DNA of 5,330 bases from NCBI GenBank assembly GCA_937897265.1, contig CALCPT010000296.1, positions 1 to 5,330 of the forward strand, in the 5' to 3' direction. This document shows positions 1-5,330 of the stretch, piece by piece (position 1 is the stretch's first letter; each line of letters starts with the position of its first letter). The translations under genes and the position numbers were made by a program. Origin of the DNA: an uncultured Alcaligenaceae bacterium (lineage in GTDB: Bacteria > Pseudomonadota > Gammaproteobacteria > Burkholderiales > Burkholderiaceae_B). Under the pieces are notes generated by a model, which saw only the letters and a list, made by a program, of their open reading frames with translations, was not told where the DNA came from and did no database searches.

Positions 1-1902
1 CAGAATCTTGACAGCACCGGTCTCTGGATCAACTTCAACATCAACAAACTGTGTTGAAAAGCCTGGAGCCTGGCCACCAGCATTGGTTGAAGCTTCGTAA
101 CCAATCGGGCCACCTGTCACTGCGCGCTTACTGGCGATCGCTTTAAGCGAGAGCGGCTCAAAATTGCCAACGCTCTTGTCGACTGGTCGTGCATAGCCAT
201 CGGCCCACACAACGTTTTTGATATCGGTATCCCACATCAACGATGCACGCAGACGCAAGTCTTCGATGACTTTGTTGCAAGCCTCAACAACCGCAATACC
301 CGTTGCGTAGGTCACACGCGAACCACCGGTCACATGGTTGTAACCAATCGATGCTGTGTCGGCAACGGTTGAGCGTACTGACTCGTAAGGTACGCCCAGT
401 GTTTCAGCGGCCATCAGTGCCATCGAAGCACGTGAACCACCAACGTCCATACTACCCGTTGCGATCACCACAGTGCCGTCTTCGTTGATGTGCACAGATG
501 CTGTCGATTCGCCACCACCGTTGAACCAGAAGCCTGATGCCACACCACGCCCTTGGTTTTTGCCCAAAGGCTTGGTGTACTGAGGATGGTCGAGCAACGC
601 CTGAATCGTTTCAGCGTAGCCATCGTGCGAATGCTTAGGACCCCAAGCCGTTGGCGAACCAGCTTTGACTGCGTTTTTCAAACGCATCTTAAGTGGATCC
701 ATACCAATCTTTTTGGCCAAAACATCCAACACGCTTTCAACTGCAAACGCAGAAATTGGCGAGCCAGGCGCACGATAGGCAGCCGATTTTGGACGGTTAC
801 TGACCACATCGAAACCCACCGACTTAACGTTAGGGATGATGTAAGGAGCAAACGCACACATGGTGGCGTTCATCACCGGCGAACCTGGGAAGGCACCCGC
901 TTGAAACTTGAACAAGCCTTCAGCCGCTACGATCGTGCCATCTTTCTTGACACCAATCTTGACGGTCATCGAAGAGCCAGAGGTTGGGCCAGTTGACTTA
1001 AATACGTCTTCGCGACCCATCATGATCTTGACCGGATGACCTGTTTTGCGCGACAGCATCACGGCCATCGGCTCAACATACACCACCGTCTTACCGCCAA
1101 AGCCACCACCGATTTCGGCAGGATGGACCAACAGATTGCTGATCTCCATACCGACTAATTTTGCAGTGTAAGCACGCACCACAAAGTGACCTTGGCTAGC
1201 CGACCACAGTTCGCACTGACCGTCAGCACCATAGCGTGCCAAGCATGAGTGCGGCTCGATGTAGCCTTGATGCACGGCGGCAGTTTTGAAGCTCATCTCA
1301 ACGACTTCGTCAGCCGAGGCAAAGCCGGCTGCGACATCACCGACGCTAAACTCTAAACGCTTAGAAATATTTGAAGGTTTGCTAGGCGCAGGCTCAACAC
1401 CGCGTGTGATCATATCTTCAAAGAGCAAAGGCGCATCTGGCTTCATTGCATCTTCAACATCAATACAGTGAGGCAACACTTCGTACTTGACTTCAATCAA
1501 GCTAACCGCTTGAGCGGCGATTGCCGAGGTCGTTGCTGCAACGGCTGCAATCGCGTGACCTTCAAATAGCGCCTTTTCGCGCGCCATGATGTTCCGAGTC
1601 ATGTGCCAATAGTTTTGTGCGACACGCTCTGGGCCCACATAGTCAAAGGGGTGATCTGGAAAGTCAGAACCCAAGATGATGCCTTTGACGCCGGGCAAGG
1701 CCGCGGCCTTTGAGGTATCAATCGACAAAATACGTGCGTGCGCATGTGGCGAGCGCAATACTTTTGCCCATAACATTCCGGGCAATGAATAGTCAGCACC
1801 GTACTGCGCTTGACCAGTCACCTTTGGCACACCGTCAGGGCGCACTGGGCTGGTACCCACAACCTTCATGACTTGCTCGACATCTTTCGTGTTTGTCAAC
1901 AT
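1..1902 (-). CDS. Xanthine dehydrogenase-family molybdopterin-binding (large) subunit, partial: C-terminus beyond the left edge
   Basis: Catalytic subunit of a molybdenum hydroxylase, which binds the Mo-molybdopterin cofactor and hydroxylates its substrate with water as oxygen source. I translated the minus strand from 1902 to base 1: it is open for 634 codons. Family members are usually about 770 residues, so roughly 130-140 are missing, including the region of the conserved active-site Glu. Visible landmarks are the N-terminal SPVRPDGVPKVTGQAQYGAD stretch and RSPHAHARI (first aldehyde-oxidase/xanthine-dehydrogenase hammerhead domain), GGGFGGK at residues 265-271, AYRAPGSP at 375-382, GSMDVGGSRASM at 483-494 and TGGSR at about 525-529. 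The 375-382 motif is neither AYXCSFR (form I CoxL) nor AYRGAGR (form II), so true CO dehydrogenase is unlikely. The start is supported by GAGGAG at 1915-1910 (minus), 7 bases upstream of the ATG and inside the end of the [2Fe-2S] gene. Two bases separate the genes, so translation is probably coupled. The family is secure; the substrate is unknown. Confidence 0.95.
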   Translation of the reverse strand, partial: MLTNTKDVEQVMKVVGTSPVRPDGVPKVTGQAQYGADYSLPGMLWAKVLRSPHAHARILSIDTSKAAALPGVKGIILGSDFPDHPFDYVGPERVAQNYWHMTRNIMAREKALFEGHAIAAVAATTSAIAAQAVSLIEVKYEVLPHCIDVEDAMKPDAPLLFEDMITRGVEPAPSKPSNISKRLEFSVGDVAAGFASADEVVEMSFKTAAVHQGYIEPHSCLARYGADGQCELWSASQGHFVVRAYTAKLVGMEISNLLVHPAEIGGGFGGKTVVYVEPMAVMLSRKTGHPVKIMMGREDVFKSTGPTSGSSMTVKIGVKKDGTIVAAEGLFKFQAGAFPGSPVMNATMCAFAPYIIPNVKSVGFDVVSNRPKSAAYRAPGSPISAFAVESVLDVLAKKIGMDPLKMRLKNAVKAGSPTAWGPKHSHDGYAETIQALLDHPQYTKPLGKNQGRGVASGFWFNGGGESTASVHINEDGTVVIATGSMDVGGSRASMALMAAETLGVPYESVRSTVADTASIGYNHVTGGSRVTYATGIAVVEACNKVIEDLRLRASLMWDTDIKNVVWADGYARPVDKSVGNFEPLSLKAIASKRAVTGGPIGYEASTNAGGQAPGFSTQFVDVEVDPETGAVKIL

Positions 1903-1904
1903 GA

Positions 1905-2381
1905 TTAAGCTCCTCGCATTTCGCGCGCGGCTTCAAGCACCGCGGTAATGATGTTGTTATAGCCGGTGCAACGGCACAAATTACCTGCCAACCAGAAGCG
2001 CACTTCTTCTTCAGTTGGATTGTTATTGCGCTCAAGCAATGAGCGCGCGGCAATCAAAAACCCAGGGGTGCAAATACCGCACTGCAAAGCTGCGTGTTCA
2101 AGAAACTTGCGCTGCAATACGTGCAACGTTTCGCCGTTAGCCATGCCCTCAATGGTTTGAATTGACTTGCCTTGAGCCTCAACACCCAAGACGAGACATG
2201 AGCACACCAAGCGGCCATCTAGCGTGACGCTACAGGCACCACAATCGCCTGTACCGCAACCTTCTTTCGTGCCGGTCATGTTTAACTCGTCGCGCAGGAC
2301 ATCGAGCAAAGAGACATTCGGCTGACACAAGAACTCAACCGGATCACCGTTAATAACTGTTGTGACGTGATGCTTTGACAT
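1905..2381 (-). CDS. (2Fe-2S)-binding small subunit of a molybdenum hydroxylase
   Basis: Electron-transfer subunit carrying two [2Fe-2S] clusters, linking the Mo centre to the FAD subunit. It has 158 residues, normal for the CoxS/XdhC-like family. The N-terminal plant-ferredoxin-like domain holds Cys42, Cys47, Cys50 and Cys62 in the order GCGTGDCGAC then C. The C-terminal helical domain holds Cys101 and Cys104 (QCGICTPG) and Cys136 and Cys138 (LCRCTGY). All eight ligands are present, so the protein should be functional. There is no twin-arginine or other signal peptide, which points to a cytoplasmic enzyme. The ATG directly abuts the TAA of the FAD subunit gene and is preceded by AAGGGG at a 9-base spacing. 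It is the middle gene of a medium-small-large operon. Confidence 0.97.
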   Translation of the reverse strand: MSKHHVTTVINGDPVEFLCQPNVSLLDVLRDELNMTGTKEGCGTGDCGACSVTLDGRLVCSCLVLGVEAQGKSIQTIEGMANGETLHVLQRKFLEHAALQCGICTPGFLIAARSLLERNNNPTEEEVRFWLAGNLCRCTGYNNIITAVLEAAREMRGA

Positions 2382-3254
2382 TTATTTGTTCCCCTTCGCT
2401 CTAGCGAGCGCTTTTTCTGCTGCGCGTTTCGCGAGCACACCTGATACTTTGATTCGAAATTCTTTGGTTCCGCGCTTGTCGTCGATTGGACGGGCTGCCG
2501 CGCTTGCCGCAGCGGCCAATTTAGCCAGAGCAGCTGCGTCGACTGTCGTACCAATCAAGGCTGCTGCAGCCTCAGGCACGAGCAACGCACGATCTGCCAC
2601 AGCGCCAAGACTGACACGTGCGTGTGTGCACACGCCTTTGTCATCAAGGGTCAGACTCAAGCCAACACCCACCACCGCGATATCCATCTCTGTACGGGGT
2701 GTAAAGCGCAAATACGCATCGCCCGAATGTGGCGCGCGCTTTGGCAAGAAGAACGACACGATCAACTCACCCTTAGCCAGCGTTGTTTTGCCGGGGCCAG
2801 CGGGGATCTGTTCAACAGGCACATCACGACGGCCATTGGGGCCAACGATACTGGCGATTGCACCCGCTGCGATCATCGCAGGAACTGTATCCGCACCGGG
2901 AGACGCATTGCAAAGATTGCCACCTAAGGTTGCGCGACCACGTACCTGAATCGATCCCACAAGGTTCGCACCATCGATCACGCCAGGCCACGTTGTGGCG
3001 AAGGCAGTGTTCTCGAGCAGTTGCATGCAAGACACCGCAGCACCAATACGATAACCACCGTTTTCAACGGCGATCACATTCATTTCGGCGATGCTTTTAA
3101 TATCAAGCACCAGTTCAGGCTTGATATTGCCCGACCGCATATGAACCATCAGGTCGGTACCGCCTGAGAAAATTTTTGACAAGCCAGGTGTCGCAGCAAT
3201 CAGCGCCGAAGCGGCCTCAGCTGTTTTGGGTGTTTCAAAACGCATTTCCATCAT
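2382..3254 (-). CDS. FAD-binding (medium) subunit of a molybdenum hydroxylase
   Basis: Flavoprotein subunit (CoxM-like, FAD_binding_5 followed by a CO_deh_flav_C domain) that takes electrons from the [2Fe-2S] subunit and passes them to the final acceptor. It has 290 residues, a normal family length. Two FAD-pyrophosphate-binding signatures are visible: SGGTDL at residues 30-35 and TLGGNLCNASPGADTVP at 109-125. The second matches the common family form ATIGGNLxNASPxADTxP. The C-terminal half, from about residue 175, carries the flavoprotein C-terminal domain with RTEMDIAVVGVGLSL. The start at 3254 has GGGGA 6 bases upstream; ATGs at 3251 and 3245 are in frame, so the true start could lie 1-3 codons later. 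As first gene of the operon, it faces the divergent control region. Confidence 0.96.
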   Translation of the reverse strand: MMEMRFETPKTAEAASALIAATPGLSKIFSGGTDLMVHMRSGNIKPELVLDIKSIAEMNVIAVENGGYRIGAAVSCMQLLENTAFATTWPGVIDGANLVGSIQVRGRATLGGNLCNASPGADTVPAMIAAGAIASIVGPNGRRDVPVEQIPAGPGKTTLAKGELIVSFFLPKRAPHSGDAYLRFTPRTEMDIAVVGVGLSLTLDDKGVCTHARVSLGAVADRALLVPEAAAALIGTTVDAAALAKLAAAASAAARPIDDKRGTKEFRIKVSGVLAKRAAEKALARAKGNK

Positions 3255-3310
3255 CTCGCATCCCCGTTCATTTTTTCTGAACCTTGTTCGTACATTAGGT
3301 AAGTGATTCT

Positions 3311-3340
3311 ATTCTATCTGTATTACGGCGTCCCGTGAAA
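3311..3340 (-). promoter_or_regulatory. Candidate sigma-70-like promoter of the Mo-hydroxylase operon
   Basis: Read on the minus strand, TTTCAC (3340-3335) is followed after 18 bases by TAGAAT (3316-3311). The -10 match to TATAAT is fair, while the -35 match to TTGACA is weak. ATTCTA occurs twice in tandem here (3306-3311 and 3311-3316), so the exact -10 is ambiguous. The predicted transcript would have a leader of roughly 50 bases before the start at 3254. Confidence 0.35.
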
Positions 3341-3345
3341 ACGCC
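3327..3345. repeat. Inverted repeat GGCGT-N9-ACGCC, possible operator
   Basis: GGCGT at 3327-3331 and ACGCC at 3341-3345 are exact reverse complements separated by CCCGTGAAA. The repeat spans the candidate -35 of the minus-strand promoter, a position suited to a repressor or a LysR/GntR-type regulator. Arms of only 5 bases can occur by chance, so the operator role is tentative. Confidence 0.35.
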
Positions 3346-3373
3346 TATATCCTTTGGCCAATGAGAAAATTCT

Positions 3374-3403
3374 TTGCCTGAAGTATGCTCAATAAAATTT
3401 AAT
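3374..3403 (+). promoter_or_regulatory. Candidate promoter of the Bug receptor gene
   Basis: TTGCCT at 3374-3379 and TTTAAT at 3398-3403 are separated by 18 bases, giving a plausible but imperfect sigma-70-type promoter about 40 bases before the start codon. An overlapping alternative -10, TAAAAT at 3393-3398, would sit too close to the same -35. Evidence is pattern only. Confidence 0.3.
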
Positions 3404-3430
3404 CGTAACAATCTGCTTTTAAAAGCTCAA

Positions 3431-3435
3431 AAGGA
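3431..3435 (+). promoter_or_regulatory. Ribosome binding site fixing the Bug receptor start
   Basis: AAGGA lies 7 bases upstream of the ATG at 3443. It supports that ATG over the in-frame TTG at 3374, which would add 23 residues ahead of the signal peptide and has no comparable site in front of it. Confidence 0.75.
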
Positions 3436-3442
3436 CAAGACG

Positions 3443-4453
3443 ATGCGCCCCAACAATCTTTATGTTGCGCTGCAATATTTCATAAGAAACGCCTGCCTAC
3501 TGACCCTCGTTACGGTTACGCCTGTGTTGGCACAACCCTCGGCCCAGCAATGGCCTGCCCCTGGCAAGTCAATCAAAGTGGTCGTCCCGTTTCCGGCTGG
3601 CTCTGGCAGCGACGCCCTCGCCCGCATGATCGGGCAAAAAGTCACAGAACAAACCGGTGCCCCGGTTGTGATCGAAAACAAACCTGGCGCGGGTACGATG
3701 CTCGGTGCCCAAAGCGTTGCGCGAGCGCCGGCCGATGGCTACACCCTGCTCTACACCATCGTTGTGACGCACACACAAAACCCACACCTCTACAAAACTC
3801 TGCCCTACGATCCGTTCAAAGACTTCACCCCGATCCTGCAGTTGGTACGCTCGGCAACTGTGCTGGTGGCCAATAAGAACGCGCCCTTCAACACCACGGC
3901 CGAACTGATTGCCTATGCCAAGGCCAACCCCGGGAAACTGAACTTCGCGTCCTTCAGCCCTGGTTCAACTTCGCACCTAAATGGCGAAATCCTGAAAATG
4001 CAGGCAAACATCGATATTGTTCACGTTCCCTACAAAGGAACATCTGACGCGACCCGTGCGGTACTGGCTGGCGACGTACAGCTTTACTTTGACGGTACAG
4101 CCACCGCGGTTGAAAGTGGCCGCTCGGGGCAACTCAAGTTGCTCGGCCCCGCCACCGAGCGTCGTCTGAGTGTGTTGCCTGATCTACCGACACTGGATGA
4201 GCAAGGCATTAAAGGACTTAACATTATGGGCTGGCAAGGGCTCTTTGCGCCGGGCGGCTTAAAACCAGAACTTGCCGAGCAAGTGGCGCAAGTCTTCAGA
4301 GCCGCGCTCATGTCCAAAACCGTTCAAGACGCAGTTGCCTCGCAGGGCAACGAGTTGAGCGGCGCGGGGCCAAAAGAGTACGCAGCGATTGTGGCGAGCG
4401 ATTACAAGCGCTGGGGCGAGGTCATCAAACACATTGGGTTATCGCTAGATTGA
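3443..4453 (+). CDS. Bug-family tripartite tricarboxylate transporter substrate-binding receptor
   Basis: Periplasmic solute-binding protein of the Bug (TctC-like) family, which in Burkholderiales captures small carboxylates or related solutes for a TctAB-type permease or for signalling. From the ATG at 3443 it has 336 residues. Residues 1-30 form a signal peptide: a basic residue near the start, a hydrophobic stretch at about 17-29, and a likely cleavage VLA-Q after residue 30. The mature part starts WPAPGKSIKVVVPFPAGSGSD (residues 37-57), the typical opening of the family with its PFPAGG-like loop and Asp57. ENKPGAG, ADGYTLL, LPYDPFKDFTPI and VPYKG follow, all family hallmarks of the two-lobed ligand cleft. 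An in-frame TTG at 3374 would extend the protein, but the ribosome site and signal peptide position favour 3443. No tctA or tctB is next to it, so it is an orphan receptor here. The ligand cannot be predicted. Confidence 0.95.
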   Translation: MRPNNLYVALQYFIRNACLLTLVTVTPVLAQPSAQQWPAPGKSIKVVVPFPAGSGSDALARMIGQKVTEQTGAPVVIENKPGAGTMLGAQSVARAPADGYTLLYTIVVTHTQNPHLYKTLPYDPFKDFTPILQLVRSATVLVANKNAPFNTTAELIAYAKANPGKLNFASFSPGSTSHLNGEILKMQANIDIVHVPYKGTSDATRAVLAGDVQLYFDGTATAVESGRSGQLKLLGPATERRLSVLPDLPTLDEQGIKGLNIMGWQGLFAPGGLKPELAEQVAQVFRAALMSKTVQDAVASQGNELSGAGPKEYAAIVASDYKRWGEVIKHIGLSLD

Positions 4454-4537
4454 ACGACGTGAGTCGGCACACACCCGATCGTCGCTCGCTACCCGATCTG
4501 ATTAATCTTTGAAATTTTTAAAGAGAAGAAGAGAACA
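4454..4537 (+). other. Spacer between the Bug receptor and amidohydrolase genes
   Basis: These 84 bases hold no gene and no convincing rho-independent terminator, so co-transcription of the two plus-strand genes is plausible. ACCCGATC occurs twice (4473-4480 and 4491-4498), 18 bases apart start to start. An AT-rich near-palindrome at 4507-4523 (14 of 17 positions symmetrical) lies before the purine-rich ribosome site AAGAAGAGAA (about 4526-4535). Confidence 0.5.
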
Positions 4538-5314
4538 ATGGAAGACCTCATCATTCGTGACGCGACAATTGTGGATGGCTCGGGAGGAGCAACACAACGT
4601 GGGGATATCGCCGTTAAAGACGGGCTCATCACTCAGGTCGGCGGCAAAGCAGGCGTCGCTCAACGCGAGATTCAAGCCCAAGGCGCGTTGGTCACGCCAG
4701 GGTGGATCGACATTCATACCCATTACGATGGCCAGGCAACCTGGGATCCCTACTTAAGCCCCTCTACCTGGCACGGCGTTACCACCGCGATAATGGGTAA
4801 CTGCGGAATGGGTTTTGCCCCGGTTCAGGCCGAACGTCGCGACTGGTTAATCAAGGTGATGGAAGGCGTCGAGGATATTCCGGGTAGCGTCTTGCACGAG
4901 GGATTGCAATGGGATTGGGAGACGTTTCCTGAGTATCTTGATGCCCTAGAGCGACGCAGCTTCGCGCTCGATATTGGCGCTCAGATCCCGCATTCGGCAT
5001 TACGCGCCTATGTGATGGGTGAGCGCGCCATTCATCACGACGAAGCCACACCCAAAGATCTGTTTGCCATGCGCAACTTAGTGCGCGAGGGCATGCAAGC
5101 AGGTGCCATGGGGTTTTCAACCAGCCGAACCTTTATCCATAAGTACGACGAACGCAAGTACCCGCCCGGTACCTTTGCGACAGCGGATGAAATCACTGGC
5201 CTGGGCAGCGTCTTGGGCGAGGTCGGGCATGGCGGGAGAGCTTTCAGCAATCAGCTCCCAGTGATCAGCAAAGGCAAATGCCGGACCAGCACAGTCATCG
5301 CCTTGGCCGGCTGA
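4538..5314 (+). CDS. N-acyl-D-amino-acid deacylase (D-aminoacylase)-type amidohydrolase, C-terminally truncated
   Basis: Start of a metal-dependent amidohydrolase of the D-aminoacylase/amidohydrolase-3 family, which hydrolyses N-acyl-D-amino acids or related amides. The ATG at 4538 follows a purine-rich ribosome site. Residues 1-53 form the small beta domain (IIRDATIVDGSG, GDIAVKDGLI). PGWIDIHTHYDGQATWDP at 54-71 gives the metal-binding HxH (His60, His62). GNCGMGFAP at 87-95 gives Cys89, matching the zinc-ligand Cys of Alcaligenes faecalis D-aminoacylase. GVEDIPG, WDWETFPEYLDAL, YVMGER and GAMGFSTSRT continue the family pattern to about GEVGHG (5219-5233). After that, 27 residues with no recognisable family character precede a TGA at 5312-5314. 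At 258 residues it is about half the usual 480-580, and it lacks the later His ligands and catalytic Asp. It is most likely a broken gene, or a sequence junction at an inverted repeat. Alternative: a sequencing or assembly artefact. Confidence 0.85.
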   Translation: MEDLIIRDATIVDGSGGATQRGDIAVKDGLITQVGGKAGVAQREIQAQGALVTPGWIDIHTHYDGQATWDPYLSPSTWHGVTTAIMGNCGMGFAPVQAERRDWLIKVMEGVEDIPGSVLHEGLQWDWETFPEYLDALERRSFALDIGAQIPHSALRAYVMGERAIHHDEATPKDLFAMRNLVREGMQAGAMGFSTSRTFIHKYDERKYPPGTFATADEITGLGSVLGEVGHGGRAFSNQLPVISKGKCRTSTVIALAG

Positions 5315-5328
5315 CAGCTGATGGCTGA
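5244..5328. repeat. Imperfect inverted-repeat (hairpin-forming) element interrupting the amidohydrolase
   Basis: The left arm 5244-5261 (TCAGCAATCAGCTCCCAG) matches the reverse complement of 5311-5328 (TCAGCCATCAGCTGTCAG) at 15 of 18 positions. Inside it, GCAAAGGC (5268-5275) pairs with GCCTTGGC (5300-5307) at 7 of 8, leaving a loop of about 24 bases. The arms are built from iterated TCAGC units (5244, 5251 and 5265 on the left). The element begins close to where the amidohydrolase loses its family resemblance and supplies that frame's stop codon. Its outer end may extend beyond the window. It resembles a small non-autonomous repeat (MITE- or REP-like), but no family can be named from this sequence alone. 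Confidence 0.6.
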
Positions 5329-5330
5329 CC

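Larger units (their letters stand above)
3255..3442. promoter_or_regulatory. Divergent intergenic control region
   Basis: These 188 non-coding bases separate the start codons of the Mo-hydroxylase operon (minus) and the Bug receptor gene (plus). The region is AT-richer than the flanking genes. It contains candidate promoters on both strands, the inverted repeat GGCGT-N9-ACGCC and the 8-base palindrome TTGGCCAA at 3354-3361. No regulator gene lies in the window, so any cognate repressor or activator is encoded elsewhere. The arrangement suggests shared regulation of both sides, which is inference. Confidence 0.6.

Noticed and set aside
553..996. Plus-strand open frame of 147 codons
   Set aside because: It lies wholly antisense to the well-supported Mo-binding subunit and its product has no recognisable family features.
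2386..2949. Plus-strand open frame of 187 codons
   Set aside because: It is antisense to the FAD-binding subunit, Ala/Ser/Thr-rich as expected of a complementary frame, and has no domain signature.
1..3254. Aerobic CO dehydrogenase (coxMSL)
   Set aside because: The gene order matches, but the large subunit lacks the form I AYXCSFR and form II AYRGAGR signatures, so only the wider molybdenum hydroxylase family is claimed.
3374..3442. N-terminal extension of the Bug receptor from an in-frame TTG
   Set aside because: It would put 23 mostly polar residues before the signal peptide. The ATG at 3443 has AAGGA at good spacing and gives a normal secretory N-terminus.
4454..4510. Rho-independent terminator after the Bug gene
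   Set aside because: Only a weak CGACG/CGTCG pairing with a long loop is present, and no T-run follows it.
5235..5330. Open minus-strand frame through the terminal inverted repeat
   Set aside because: It is short, runs off the edge, shows no start signal or known motif, and is explained by the repeated TCAGC/GCTGA composition of the element.

Overview
The window looks like an accessory catabolic region of a betaproteobacterium, most likely order Burkholderiales and perhaps Alcaligenaceae-like. This is inferred from gene content: a Bug-type solute receptor, a three-gene molybdenum hydroxylase cluster and an N-acyl-D-amino-acid deacylase-type amidohydrolase, with moderate GC. No rRNA, tRNA or marker gene is present, so the assignment is tentative.

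Layout. Minus strand, 3254 to 1: a tightly packed operon for a xanthine dehydrogenase/CO dehydrogenase-family hydroxylase in medium-small-large order. It comprises the FAD subunit (3254-2382), the [2Fe-2S] subunit (2381-1905) and the molybdopterin-binding subunit (1902 to beyond the left edge). The first junction abuts directly and the second leaves 2 bases. Positions 3255-3442 are a divergent control region with candidate promoters on both strands and a small inverted repeat. Plus strand: a secreted Bug-family tripartite tricarboxylate transporter receptor (3443-4453), an 84-base spacer, then the N-terminal part of an amidohydrolase (4538-5314). The amidohydrolase loses its family resemblance near 5233, where an imperfect inverted-repeat element (about 5244-5328, possibly continuing past the edge) begins, and it stops inside that element.

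How the genes may work together (inference). Electrons would pass from a substrate hydroxylated at the Mo centre through two [2Fe-2S] clusters to FAD. The Bug receptor would bind a small carboxylate-like or amide-like solute in the periplasm. The amidohydrolase would have cleaved an amide bond. This suggests uptake and breakdown of an N-containing, possibly heterocyclic or acylated, compound, but the substrate cannot be read from the sequence. The amidohydrolase is probably inactive as it stands here, because it ends before the second half of its metal-binding barrel.

No wholly new system is convincingly visible. The most unusual points are the inverted-repeat element at the amidohydrolase break, the variant Mo-subunit motifs and the divergent pairing of a Mo hydroxylase with an orphan Bug receptor.
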